Shown here: piece after piece, positions 1-11,272 of the stretch | Numbering within the stretch: the stretch's first letter is position 1 | Layout of the letters: every line of letters begins with the position of its first letter | Assembly (NCBI GenBank): GCA_014904845.1 | Contig: MU119486.1 | Coordinates: 1 to 64,000 of the forward strand | DNA length: 64,000 nucleotides | DNA from: Acephala macrosclerotiorum | Taxonomy: Eukaryota; Ascomycota; Leotiomycetes; Helotiales; Mollisiaceae | Direction of reading: 5' to 3' | The notes under the pieces: model-generated | What the model saw: the letters and a program-made list of their open reading frames with translations, nothing else | Databases searched by the model: none | Told to the model about the DNA's origin: nothing | Made by a program: the position numbers and the translations under genes

Positions 1-270
1 CCTAATGACTTCAAGAATGAGCATAAGATCAAGCAATTGAAGCCTAGGCACCCTGCTAACTCTCCAGACCTCAATCCTATTGAGAGGATCTGGCGCAAAT
101 TCAAGCAACGAGTCAAGAAGAGGAAGCCTACTAATCAGGCTGATTTAAGGCGCTATATTGAAGAGGAGTGGGAGAAGATCACTGTGCAGGACATCAATAA
201 GGAGATTGAGAAGATGGTAGAAGCTGTGAGCGAGTGTATTGATAGAGATGGAGATATAACCTCATTTTGA
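1..270 (+). mobile_element. Tc1/mariner-type transposase, C-terminal fragment (cut by window edge)
   Basis: The reading frame is open from base 1 to a stop at 270, so the gene starts outside the window. The residues S-P-D-L-N-P-I-E-R-I-W followed by a basic helix are the signature around the last catalytic acidic residue of DDE transposases of the Tc1/mariner superfamily (DDE_3-type). The product would cut and paste the element's DNA. Only this C-terminal piece is visible, so I cannot tell whether the full copy is intact. No stop interrupts the visible part, unlike the copy at 19-20 kb. I see no convincing terminal inverted repeat just downstream. Confidence 0.8.
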
Positions 271-361
271 TGGGTAGGAGGGGTTGTTTTTGTAGCCTAA
301 ATTGGCATAGCAACGTTAGTTTCACGGTCATAAATTTTATCCGCCTCGTCAGGTCTTCATC

Positions 362-1747
362 ATGGACCGAAAAGACGCGTCGAATGCTCTCTTTGAGCAA
401 GAAAGCAACGCAACAACCAGTGTATTTCACATTTACCACACAGGTTGTAAGAAGCACAACTTCTCCATACACACAATCAGCGACTCTCGGACGACGCTCA
501 AGCTTGACGACGCCCCTCTCGTCCGCAACACTACAGGAAAGAGTCAACATCCTCTCAATGACCGTACCCTCTTTCAACGACGAAACACTTGGTCAAGCAT
601 CCCGACCAAAGCAAAACGAGGCAAATACCTCGACAAACGCGAATATGATCCTCGAACTGAAACTTCCCCCTACTACCTCTATCTACCGACACTCTACGGC
701 CACATGCCTCCCTACACTCTCCGCCACGGTGGTACAAAGAGAGCCCCTCCAGCCTGCTTGATGGAATCTTCCTGGTTCTGGCGGAAGTGGACGATGCAGT
801 TCGGCGACGTGCTGGCACAAGATGGAGTCATTGATGGAAGAGGAGTGGTCAACATCAAGTACGGTACCAAGAAAGGAGAAGATGGGACATTGAAGGGATA
901 TGCCGTACGAGCGAAGCGATACATGGGAGAGTCAGGCAAGCAATGGTTCAGGACGCAGAAGGCACTTCAAGAGCATAACACGGAGCTAGTCCAGAAAATG
1001 AAGCCCAACGAGGCCGTTCAGCTGGCATGGGCATCGCCTTTCTCAACCCGTACTCGAGAGTATCACTTCAAATGGAGGGACTTCAAATTTAAATGGAAGG
1101 GGACCAAGAGTGTTCGACGGAGCGAGAATTTCTTTCAGCCATTCCTACGCTACAACCATCTTAAGCTTGTGGTCGCTGTACCAAGCAAGGTTGTGGGCAC
1201 ACACGAGGAGGAAGTTCTTCTGGCTACCTACACATCTGTTCCCGCAAGCCGCAAAGCAGGTCGACTAGAATTATACCAAGACGCCATCGACGATTTCCTG
1301 TCGGAGCACATCCATGATACCTTTGGATTGAAGGCGGATACATTCGGAGCGAAAGTGGACACGTTTGGAGCGAAAGACGATACATTCCAAATGCGAGGCG
1401 ATCCATTTCACCTGCAAGGCGATACCTTCCAGCAGCAGAGTGATCCATTTCGACTTCAAGGAGATACATTTCAACAGAATGGCGACCCGTTCCATCTTGA
1501 AGGAGATACATTTCATCTGCAAGGCGATATCTTCCAACTGAAAAATGATACATCTCAATCGAAGGATAGGACACCAGACGAGAAGAAAGCACCTACTCGG
1601 GCTCAAGGATCCCACACCGATACGAATGCCGATCAGAGATTGAGAGATGTATTAGTTGCTTCCGCTATGTGTATGGTCATCAGCGAGTATCAGAAACGCC
1701 AGGTCATTATTCAAATTATTCTGGCGGCACTAAATGCCACTGGCTGA
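362..1747 (+). CDS. Unknown fungal protein with a 12-unit heptad tandem repeat
   Basis: A single uninterrupted frame of 461 codons. I do not recognise the family. Residues 1-150 are basic and Ser/Thr-rich. Residues 150-310 look globular, with a W/F/K-rich stretch (HFKWRDFKFKWKG) and a hydrophobic strand segment near LKLVVAVPSKVVG. Residues 319-402 are twelve head-to-tail 7-residue repeats with consensus D-T/P-F-x-L-x-G, and the last 35 residues form a hydrophobic, probably helical tail. There is no signal peptide or clear membrane span. The gene converges on the Zn2Cys6 gene, with 23 bases between the stop codons. Length and codon-level repeat structure support real coding; function is unknown. 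Confidence 0.7.
   Translation: MDRKDASNALFEQESNATTSVFHIYHTGCKKHNFSIHTISDSRTTLKLDDAPLVRNTTGKSQHPLNDRTLFQRRNTWSSIPTKAKRGKYLDKREYDPRTETSPYYLYLPTLYGHMPPYTLRHGGTKRAPPACLMESSWFWRKWTMQFGDVLAQDGVIDGRGVVNIKYGTKKGEDGTLKGYAVRAKRYMGESGKQWFRTQKALQEHNTELVQKMKPNEAVQLAWASPFSTRTREYHFKWRDFKFKWKGTKSVRRSENFFQPFLRYNHLKLVVAVPSKVVGTHEEEVLLATYTSVPASRKAGRLELYQDAIDDFLSEHIHDTFGLKADTFGAKVDTFGAKDDTFQMRGDPFHLQGDTFQQQSDPFRLQGDTFQQNGDPFHLEGDTFHLQGDIFQLKNDTSQSKDRTPDEKKAPTRAQGSHTDTNADQRLRDVLVASAMCMVISEYQKRQVIIQIILAALNATG
1316..1567 (+). repeat. In-frame 21-bp coding minisatellite, 12 units
   Basis: Twelve consecutive 21-base units, each starting with GAT, sit in frame inside the gene at 362-1747. Each encodes seven residues of the type D-T-F-x-L-x-G. 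Units 4-10 alternate between DTFQxxx and DPFHLxG forms, which suggests duplication of a 42-base dimer. The last unit (DTSQSKD) is the most diverged. Confidence 0.9.
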
Positions 1748-1770
1748 GTATCGCTTCATTGTAGGACACC

Positions 1771-3300
1771 CTACAAGGACAGAGGCAATCCGACAGACGT
1801 TAGTGGAATCCTCATCAATACTTGCCACTCTGCTGGTAACTCTCGCCGTATTCCCTCGATCTCTCTTCGCGCCACTTTTCCTATCCACCAGATATCTTCC
1901 ATATTCGAAAGCAGGGCAAAGAAGTGAGCGAGTACCACCAATGCCCTCGGACGTTGTTCTTCAACAAAATCGAAAAATCTCTTCGGACTCAGCACCGCAA
2001 ATGCCATTGCTCTTCTACAGATTGCGAGCCGATGCTCCCCTGCTTCAATAGCCTTTTGAACGCTTCCAATATAACTGAGGGCTTTCTCGTAGACCTGCCG
2101 TGTCTCTTCATCCCACACTTCACTGGAAAATCCTTGTCCCAGCAATTGTTCGAGCCCGCGCCGGTTACCGTCAGCGAAGAGGACAGTCGCATTCGTCAAC
2201 ATCGACGCCGCCTCGACAAGAGGCATAATCTTGGCTGTTTGAATGTTGTTTATCTTGTCGAATGCAGCGCCGAAGACGGAGCCAGAACCTCGTGCTATTT
2301 GTATCCATTGTATTGGCGGTGCCCAAGGGTAAAGAGGCCGTTCTTGCAAGCATGCAAATGCATCAATCAAGACCAATGTTGAGGCATAGCATACAGGATC
2401 AGCGTTACCGGAACTCAGCAACGCAATGGCCCGACGATGTTCTCGTAACGCCAGTCCTATGTATGCCTGTCGAGCGTACATCAATTCTTCGTTGTCAGGC
2501 TCAGACTTGAGAAGGTGCAAGGTCGACAGGGCGAGCATCCCGTATAGGACATTGTCGTTCAGTAACCCCAACTTCGGAACCTCTACTGCCCAGGCATTTC
2601 TGACCTTGGGGTTGTGACATGCGGAAAGTGTTAGACTTGTTCTCTCGATGAAGTTTTGTTGAAGTCGAAGCTCGAGCATCCGTCTTTGTTTGCTTTCGGA
2701 CATCTCGAATATGCTTTCATCCTCGCTTCCAATACTTGATAGTAAGTGCTGAAGAGCTACATCATCAATTGGAGGAGGCAAGCAGGTTGGGCGGTAATCT
2801 GCGAGGAGGTCTTTTTCCTTGCAAGGGTCGGGCGGTGGGAAGGACTCATTTAGGCTCGCTGGCTTAGCAGAAGTCTGTGGTGTAGTGTTGTATACGCAAG
2901 AAACCTCATGTCTATGGCAATTGGCGCAGGTTGGACGAGTCTCGTTGCACTATCAATATATTAGCATGCCATTAGCCAACGTCCCCGATGCAGTGGCCAC
3001 ATTTGAACGGGCATGTTCCTTCTTCGATTCGGGCTCAACAGCTCTTCCGTCTCTCACATCCACGAGCATTTAAGCTTAAATGAGGATGCAGCCACCCAGT
3101 TCTTTCTCGAAGATGACAAACGAGGAATCAAGCCACTAGGCAGTCCTCTACATGGGGAGGAGTTCTTATTCTTGTTCACTTACTTTAACCCTGCGAGCTC
3201 GACATCGCTGACACCCATTCCGAGACTTTGTATGATACAACCGCGGCGCCTTTACCTTCAGCAGCGTTTCCGCAGAAGGACTCCTGCTTCCAGAAGACAT
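1771..3300 (-). CDS. Zn2Cys6 transcription factor with fungal-specific C-terminal domain
   Basis: Predicted nuclear DNA-binding regulator, 431 aa. My model joins exon 3300..3184 to exon 2949..1771 across a 234-nt intron with donor GTAAGT. The join restores a complete binuclear zinc cluster with cysteines at residues 30, 33, 40, 47, 50 and 57 (spacing 2-6-6-2-6). The first two come from exon 1 (GCQRCRARRVK) and the rest from exon 2. The long alpha-helical C-terminal part (LYGMLALSTLHLL, YARQAYIGLALREHRRAIALL) resembles the ligand-responsive domain of UPC2/ECM22-like sterol-uptake regulators. That subfamily is an inference; the zinc cluster is directly visible. The ATG at 3300 is chosen because it opens the frame directly into the cluster. 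Confidence 0.88.
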
Positions 3301-4011
3301 TTCAACGACCCAGTTGCGTCAACGGTAGAGATACCCAATGACTCTAACACACTCTCACATATCAAGCGATATCAACATGCCAAACGATCCCGAGCGGCAT
3401 CGTCCACATAGATATGTGTATCTAGCGTTGATGCGGGTGAGGCGCAGCAAAGTAAGCAGCCTCGGACCGGCAGGGATCCTCGGTTTCGCTCAGACCGGGA
3501 TACTCGTTCACTCGCTTAGCGCCGAGACCAATCAGCGAGCCTTCCTCTAAATGACCCTGGACATCAACAACATTCTCTCCTTTAGCTCCCAAGGGTCAGC
3601 TTCAAACAATCGTTCCCGAGCGTCTCTTCGATCCTGGATAGCTTCAAGAATCGGTATCGGTTACGCTGCGCCTTGATACTTCCTTTCTCGAATTGCGTAT
3701 CGTTTAAGGCAGTGCCGCTCATCATGTGTGCCTCACGGCTCTGCTTTTGGCTTTCCGCACTTGTTCCTTCCTTACATTAACATTGATTTCGTCATCCAGA
3801 AAGTCGTATTCATATATCATGAGAGCTCTCCTCATGATCATTTCCTCAATCACTCTCTGCTGCTTCTTCAAATCAAGATCAAACTCAGACCAGACGCCCC
3901 TTCAAAACTACAGACCAGAGACTCCTGCAGAGGAAAACTCTTCTCTGTCAACGACTACGACAGTTATCCTCCTTCAGTCAACACAGAATCTCCCCCACCT
4001 TACCCCTCAAA

Positions 4012-4973
4012 ATGAGCAACGACCATAATCTCAACGTTGCCCAACTCGCCATCTATGCCATCCTCATCCTCCCTGTCCTGTACATCGTCATTCAGCGTCG
4101 CCTCCCAGGTCTTCTGGGCTGGTTCTACCTCTCTGCTTTCTGTATGCTGAGAATTGTGGGGGCGAAGCTAGCATTGAGCAGTGGGCCGACGGACAAGACT
4201 GCTGCGATCATATCAAGCATTGGATTGAGTCCGCTGCTTCTGGCTGTGAGCGGGGTGTTGCATGAAGCGTACGTCCTTATTGCCTCACCCTTCCCTCATT
4301 TTCAAGCTGACGAGAACCATTCGGCGACATTACCGCAACCCCTCTCTCGCAAGAAAAGCCGAACTGATCCTCATCCTTCTCTACCACATCCTTGTCACAA
4401 CGGGCCTCGCACTCGTCGCATCTGGCTCTTCTGCTTTCGACACCTCCAACTCGAACTCAAACAAGCACGACGAGAACCTTTTGAAGGTGGGGATTGTGAT
4501 TCTATTGCTTTCGTGGCTGGTGGTTTGTATTTGGGCTCTGTTTTCGCTCCTGTCAAACCAGGGGAGGAATGATGGGAGTGCGTATTGGGATGGGACGAAA
4601 GTGAGTGGTTCTCCCTGTACAAATCTAGTCACTCGTCGCTGATGACGAAAAGCTTCTCTATGCGACTCTTTTCGCTCTCCCTTTCGTCGGTGTGCGGATG
4701 ATGTACAGTACGGTCTCGATCCTCGCGCCTTCAAAAAGCCTCAGCCCGGTCAACGCATCGGTAGGATTGAGAGTTGGGTTGAGTTTTATCCCAGAGTTAA
4801 TTGTTGTGATTGGGTTCGTAGTTGCTGGGATACTTACAAGACACGTTAGGAGAGTAGCAACGGGCGAGAGAACGAGGGAGGTAGATTTGGGGATGGTGAA
4901 GATAGAGAGCGGGAGAGGCAAGGATGGGGAGGTATCAGGAAGACTGATGGGATCGGGCTCCGGTGATGTGTGA
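4012..4973 (+). CDS. Fungal multi-pass membrane protein (DUF7702-like)
   Basis: Three exons, 4012..4268, 4315..4600 and 4653..4973, give a 287-residue protein. Both introns have GT..AG ends, and the first has a CTGAC branch sequence. It is dominated by hydrophobic spans: VAQLAIYAILILPVLYIVI, GLLGWFYLSAFCMLRIVG, IISSIGLSPLLLAVSGV, LILILLYHILVTTGLALV, VGIVILLLSWLVVCIWALF, LLYATLFALPFVGVRMM and ELIVVIGFVVAGIL. That makes about seven helices, with a charged cytoplasmic tail. The pattern and the F-x-M-L-R-I-V-G motif fit the uncharacterised DUF7702 family of filamentous fungi. The biochemical role is unknown. Confidence 0.85.
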
Positions 4974-5294
4974 TGAGCGACATTCCTCCGGTACTGTCGT
5001 AGATTTGAGATTAAAAAGGGGGGTATTTTAGCCAAATTAAGCGTTGGATCTGTCGAAGTCACATCGTTCACCTATAGTATCTTGGAACAAATGATGCATG
5101 AATGTAATTTTATTCTGGCTCATTGCAGTCTTGTTTTCTCTATCCAAAAAGCATATCATTGCACCAGAATCTGCCATCATCAACAAAAGCAAGGAAAGAA
5201 GAGAAAGAGAAAAAAATCAGTATATTATACACATCCTCCATACAACTCTCGCTCTTTTTCATCCCCCCTCCAGTCCTCCTCCCTTCTCAACTCA

Positions 5295-6420
5295 TCACTT
5301 ACAAGAAAGCAAAAGCAATAAAAAAAACCAACCCCATACATCCAACCTCCACCGCCGAAGCACCACCAGTGAACCCAGGCGTAGAAGGCGAAGTCCCAGT
5401 AGCAGTCTGCTGAACAGGTGTAGTAGCGGACGAGGTAGCGAGCGTAGTCTTGGCAGTCGACTGAGCTGGGTGAGTCGCAGCTGGGGAAGTAGCTGGCGCA
5501 GAAGATATGGTGCTGGAGCCGCCCCTGCAAGCGGCGAATTGAACGGCGCAGACAGCCTCGTTACGGTCACCGGTGCTTCGGCACTTGTTGAGTTGATCTT
5601 AGCAGTAGTCGACAGTGGTGCTAGATGGGTCAGGTGCGGAGGTCTTGGAGCAGCCACCATTGCAGGAGGTGACGGTGGAGGTGGTGATGTAGACTGAAGT
5701 GTGGGCCTCGGTTCCGGAAGTGTAGGTGGAAGTAGCAGGGCAGACGGTGGTGTAGATGGTGGTCTCTTGAGTTATCTCCGCTGGGGGCTTGTTCAAGCCG
5801 CTTGTTGTACCGGCACATTGGACGTAGAGAGCAACGCAAACTCCTTGATTGGCGTCGGGCTTAGATTGGCAGTCAGAACGAACTTTATCGCAATCTGGGG
5901 TGGCGGAGCTGGTGGGAGCTGAAGAAGTGGTTGATGGGCAACCTCGCTTGCAAGATGTGGTGGTTGAGGTGGTTGTGTAGACTCTGGTGGGTCTTGGCGC
6001 CTTGGGTCCATGTGGAGGTTGCAGGGCAAACAGTGGTATAGACAGTGATGTCTTGAGTTATTGCCGCAGGAGGCTCGTTCAAACCACTGGTAGTGCTGGA
6101 TCACTTGGAATATAGGGCAGCACACCCGGCTTGGTTGGCATCAGGCTTGGACTGGCAGTCTGATCGGACCTTGTCACAATCCTGGGTGGCGGTGCTGTTT
6201 GGAGCAGAAGAAGTTGCAGAGGGAGCTGGGTGGTTGAGACCGCTGGTGGTTCCAGCACATTAGACGCGCAGAGCGGCACAAGTAGCTTGATTGGAATCTG
6301 GCTTGGACTGGCAGTGAGGGCGAGGGCAGCCCAGAGGCTGACAGAACGTGCGACTATTTTGGAAAGTGAATGTGAAATATTCTTGGAATGAAAGAATGTA
6401 TGATACAAGATCAAGCATGT
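5295..6420 (-). pseudogene. Broken Ser/Thr-rich cell-wall-type gene with internal cysteine repeats
   Basis: Read on the minus strand, the segment encodes repeated modules: C-D-K-V-R-S-D-C-Q-S-K-P-D-A-N-Q, then C-A-G-T-T-S-G-L-N, then I-T-x-x-x-T-V-Y-T-T-V-C-P-A-T-S-T, a stretch common in fungal surface proteins. It ends in a Ser/Thr-rich stalk and a hydrophobic tail (GLVFLLLLLS) that looks like a GPI-attachment signal. In-frame stops occur at 6260-6262, 6101-6103 and 5599-5601. The frame also shifts near 5990 and again between the signal-peptide-like start (SLWAALALTA) and the first repeat. By comparison with sister modules, at least one stop is a CAA-to-TAA change. I see no intron model that rescues it. 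Confidence 0.7.
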
Positions 6421-6510
6421 TGCTCTTTTTGTGAGGAGGACAAGATCATGGAGAAGGAGCGAATACTTATACAAACATAGGACAAGAATCACGAGAGCGA
6501 GAATCAACAA

Positions 6511-8436
6511 GGCAAAACACCAGGACTTAGGGTTTTCTAGAAATAAACACGTACAAAGCCGGGATTTTAGGTCCTGCCAGCTAGAAAGAAGCTTAAAAGG
6601 TTTATTTTAGTCTTAGTGGTTCCTGTCCTGAATGAGCCGAAGCTACTCATAGCTTCGTGGGGAACACGAGGAGAATTTAAACCGAAAAGGGAAGGCTTTC
6701 GAAGCGAAGTTTGGTAACAAACAGCAGCCGTTTCTAAGTTTCTGACTGATCTACCAGCCGCTGGGCCTATATCACAATGTTGTGGAGCTTGGTACAACTG
6801 TTTATTGGAGCGCATGAGGACCAGTCTTAAGGGAATGGCAAATGATGTCATCTTTCCACTACCTTTTCAAAGCCTGAGCTATCAGTACCTGAACATCTTT
6901 TGCCCTATGAACTTAAGGAGGATAGTGATGAGGCTGAGCATACTCTTTTGTCGCTCTCGAGGGGCGAAGAAGAGAAAAATCTAAAGTTTGGTCTACTAAT
7001 TTCGAAGTTTCGATCAAACCGCAGCAAGCTGCTAGAGACAGATTTTGCCGGCAGATATCAAAGCCAAGTCCTGGTATGAAGGAAATGCATGTAGATCTTT
7101 CGAGAAATAAAAGAAGGCCATAAGTTCGGGAACTTAGAGTAGCCTGCGTTCTCAAATTCTCAATACGTGGTGGGGTAGTTTTCTCAGACGATGTCGGTGG
7201 CTCCTTGCCAAGGTTGCAACCAACACTTGGGCGGTTCTATCCGCCGTTCACTCTACTACCCGGCCTTATTCTACGGACCTACGGACGTGACCAAGTTTAT
7301 TTCAACGGCTCGAGGATCGTGCAACCTCGTTTCCGTCCACATGGGATGAAATTGGGAGGGTCGCCCGCGACGCCCACGCTACGGATCGTGTTCGTGTCCC
7401 ACACTTCTGTGCAAGTGCGAAATTTCATTCGCACCTCTCATGAACAAACATAACTTTTAGTTCAGCCAGAACCGTCCAAGAGTAGACGGGAAGCGATAGT
7501 GTTTCTGAATGAGAAGCAGTTCAGCCGATAGGTTATGGCTTTGTCTTGGCGTGCTGAACACGAGCAGCGAGCTTCTAAGGGAGGGGAATGGAACTTGTGA
7601 CTCGAATGTCGAAGATTTTGCACTGCTTGAGAAATTGGATGCCATAAAGCAAGAGTAAGGGCAAGAACTACATTTCCAGTAAAATCACACCTCTGCCCTG
7701 ATAAAAAGGGGTTGCAAACCTCAGAGGAAGTCCTCGTAGTTCCCGCCCGAAGTTGAAGAATCTGCTCCACTATTCCCTGTTCTAGAAAGAAACGGCGCGG
7801 ATGGGTACAGAATAATATGCGGCTCTTTGTGTTAGTTAATTTCTTGTAATATGGTGGTATTGAGGGTCATGCACTGAAACATCGTGCTATGTTGGCATGA
7901 AGCCGCATGCTTGATCACGCATCGGCTCATATAGACGGTCTGGCCCAGTCTAGATGCGCCGGTGAGAGCACTATATTAAGGGAGCATTCCCACTTAGCTA
8001 GAAGGGTAGATTAGACATCAATACTACTCTTTTTGCCTTCTCAACTGATACTTATTTTCGGCTCTCTACTGTGAAGCCCACTTAACACTTCGTAGTATAT
8101 GAGCTAGAGGTTGGTTGTAGAGACTTTTAAGCGCTCTTCGACCGAGTCCATACCAAGGTCTTTCAAAGACTGCAAATTTTTACATAGTGCCAACCTCGCA
8201 CTGCCGGATGCGTGAATGTCTCGGTGCTCTTTGATGACTTCATCGTCCGGTGATACCGAAAATAATTTTCAAAGACGATTTGTCCGATGCCTCGAAGGCT
8301 AAAAGGAAGCGAGGTGGAAAGGGGCGTCACCTGGATTTAGCCCTTTTCAATACAGCGAAGCTCGATATCTCGATTATTATGCAATCCTTTGATCAAACGA
8401 TCCATTTACGTTTTTATTAAGTAAACAGTTTTAGCG
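6511..8436. other. No supportable gene; intergenic or decayed DNA
   Basis: About 1.9 kb with only short random frames on both strands. Nothing resembles a known domain and no exon chain with good splice sites could be assembled. Confidence 0.6.
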
Positions 8437-8645
8437 CGAACTAGTATAATTATTTATATTATTTTAAATCAATTTTAAATTTTTTTTATTTTGAAATTAT
8501 AAAAATTATTTATAAAAAATAAAAATAAATTTTTTTTATTTAATATATAATTAAAAATAATTATATAATTAAATAATTTTATATTTCGAAATTATTTTTT
8601 TATTTTTAAATATTAAAATCAAAAAATATATATATCCATTTAATA
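8437..8645. other. AT-rich tract (likely mutated repeat DNA)
   Basis: Roughly 200 bases almost entirely A and T, with very few G or C, embedded in balanced sequence. Abrupt tracts like this are what repeat-induced point mutation leaves in Pezizomycotina; the mechanism is inferred from composition only. Confidence 0.7.
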
Positions 8646-9170
8646 AATAACCAATGCCCACGCTATGACTTCGTATATTAATAAGTAAAACGATATTCCG
8701 GTCCAAATAATTCATGAACTAAAAACCCCAAATAATATACTAAAAGTTGATATAATAACCGTATTCCTTCAAAAAGTCGTTCTGTGCTTATTAGCAAAAG
8801 GTATTCCAAAAGGGTATAGAATTTACCGTGATGCTTGTGGGAATATCGAGGAAGAAGTTATCATGTTTAAGCTATAGTTTAGTTTGTTAGATCGGCAGAG
8901 AATAAAAATGAATAATTCTTCGAAAATACCTTTACACGAAAATTCTCTCCAAATTCGTCCCTCAAAAATTGAACCAGCGTTTGCTGGTCAATATCTGATG
9001 CAGATATCGAATAATTGTACTTGGCTTTTTCCCGTTTCCTCTGTGCTACATCCATTGAGCCCAGCTGCTTTTGCGTAGACTTTCCACTAGATTGATTTCG
9101 GTGGCTTGACGGGGACATATGATCGAAGCGCGGAATAGGATGCTCAAAAATTAAAGAAACAGAACCCGGG

Positions 9171-9246
9171 AATGCTGATTGAGGAGGGGAATGCTGATTG
9201 AGGAGGGAGATGCTGATTGAGGAGGGAAATGCCGATTGAGGAGGGG
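9171..9246 (+). repeat. 19-bp minisatellite, four units
   Basis: Four tandem copies of a 19-base unit (AATGCTGATTGAGGAGGGN) with one to two differences each. A unit length not divisible by three argues against coding. The minus-strand frame crossing it (8879-9253) is therefore doubtful at its start. Confidence 0.9.
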
Positions 9247-9738
9247 AATTCATTATGGACGCCCAGTATTTTCGCCGAGTAAGGAAACGCCCATTTTATA
9301 TGTAATTTTGGTACATTGTACCACCACCACCCACGCTTGGAAACGAGGTGCAATTATCAATGAGCACAGCAGGTCCGATGGTGCATAGCCACCGATACGG
9401 TCAATCCGGTTCTGGTGAGACGACCAAATGCTTTCGCTAAACGGCACCGGAACCGGCATATCACAAACATCAACCAGGTTTCCCAGTCGGTAAAGGGCTT
9501 TCTTTGGCTTCTTTTCCACGAAACCCTAGTTTCTTGTCTAGGCCACAGTTTCGCAATCCAAACTCCTTGCCTTAACCTGCTGGAATTAAGGGTACATCCT
9601 CGAGTTGACTCGCCGGGTTCAAGTAATGTCTTGCTGTATTATATCCTCCAAGGCTTATTGCTCGCACCAGCCTCATTCGCTTGACCGAGAATACTGTCTT
9701 AGCATAACGGAACCAAGCTTCCATCGCCGCCACACAAA

Positions 9739-10012
9739 TATGGGTGTCATGCGAAAGACTGCCATAACATCGATGCTGGTCGTATCATTTGAGCTCGCAC
9801 TTCATCTTGCATATGCATGGCCACATGGCGATGTGCAACGGGAGCACTATTACAAGGCTGTCGATGCGGTTGGGTTTGCAACCACCCTATCCCCAATCCC
9901 AATTTTTGATTTTAACCTTCCGGTAGCCACACCGCTGCGGGAACATCCAAAAGAGGATCTTTCATTCTCAGGATACAATCCAGAATGCATTATGTTCATC
10001 CCTTATTTTTAA
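9739..10012 (+). CDS. Possible small secreted protein or gene fragment
   Basis: The ATG at 9739 opens a 90-codon frame beginning with a plausible signal peptide (hydrophobic stretch SMLVVSFELALHLAYA, then WPHGD). The remainder is proline-rich with a single cysteine (NPECIMF). Short secreted or membrane fungal proteins often begin this way, but I do not recognise the rest, and the frame may be a truncated relic. There is no neighbouring gene within 1 kb to give context. Confidence 0.25.
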
Positions 10013-11272
10013 AAGGCCAGCGGAAGAAATGTTGGCATAGTATTATTAATCTCTTACGCTTCAATGCGCAAAGCGATTTCACTCGCAAAGGTAGCATTCG
10101 TTTCACACCAAGCGCTATAGATGCAAGCAACCATTATTGTGGTGGGTGGACCGGCTGATAAGCTTTGAGAAAAGAGTGTGAGCGTAGATGATGTGTTGCC
10201 AACGGGTTGATGATTAGTACGCCCACCCTCTTAACAACCGAATGTGCAAGGCATGATATCTAGTAGCTCATTGGTGACAGTGTTTTATTCGTTCATTTAA
10301 CGATTGTAGAATAATTGGCTCTAGCCTTGTACTCACGAGCTTTTCCCAGTACACGATACCCCTCAATTCAACAGTTTGAACAATTAGGGTTCTTTCTCGT
10401 CCATTATTGGCGGGTGGTAAGGGAAGCTACAGTGAACTTCAACTCGTCCATCGTACTACTATTTCTACGTGTAAGGGAGGGAGTTTTGTTGTCCCGCTTG
10501 ACAAGCATATGAGCAAGAGTGTGATCAACTTGCAGTATCCTTACCATAACCATTCATGATCGGGGCCTGAAATATGCCTGCTATCCAACGCCCGACTAGT
10601 AAATTGTTCATATTTGCTTCAACGGATGCCCTACTCAAGCCATACCCCGCAGGTCGTATTGACAGCCCTATATCAGGTGTGGCGTAGTTTTCTAATGAGC
10701 CTCAAATCGGTCAGGCTTTTCTGAGAGAGACTCGCCGGAAAGTCCGAGCCACAACATAAGGATCAATAAACCATAAAACCCTTGTAATCAAATAGACTGT
10801 GATTTGCCGTCTCATCTGCCTCGCCGTTGAGAAATAGAAAATACAAGACCCATCAGTCAAGCGAATCGCCGCAGCACCCTAGCGTTCCGTCTCGAAGAGT
10901 CGAAGCATCCGAGCCGCCCTTGGAAGGCCTCACAACATATAAGCAACTGCCAAGCTCCACACAATAAGCTACGGTCAGGCATTTTCAATGGCATATTAAG
11001 TTCAAACCCTAAGTTTCGAGGGCTAAGCGTGTCCAGCTAGCTTGCCCAGATCATCTCTAAAGACGTGTTTCAAGCCGAACCAGGAAATACTAAAAGATCC
11101 AGAGCATATGCATCGGTTAGTCCACCTCAGAGGAGTGCATCCCATTTGATGTCATAAGCTAGGTATTTGACCTAACCATCTTTTGGGATAGACTTTTACC
11201 AAGAGACGTCAAGCAAAGCCTAGACCTACATCCATTTCTCCCAAAGGCATCACATTCTCTTGCAAAGACGCA
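10013..11272. other. No supportable gene
   Basis: Only short unrelated frames are present. The last part presumably holds the promoter of the protein kinase gene that starts at 11273. Confidence 0.5.

Noticed and set aside
3003..3030. Minus-strand residues TCPFKCGHC resembling a C2H2 zinc finger
   Set aside because: They lie in the 234-nt intron of the Zn2Cys6 gene, run into a stop at once, and the spliced model gives a perfect zinc cluster without them.
8879..9253. 124-codon minus-strand frame as a gene
   Set aside because: Its first third is translated from a 19-bp minisatellite, whose unit length is not a multiple of three.
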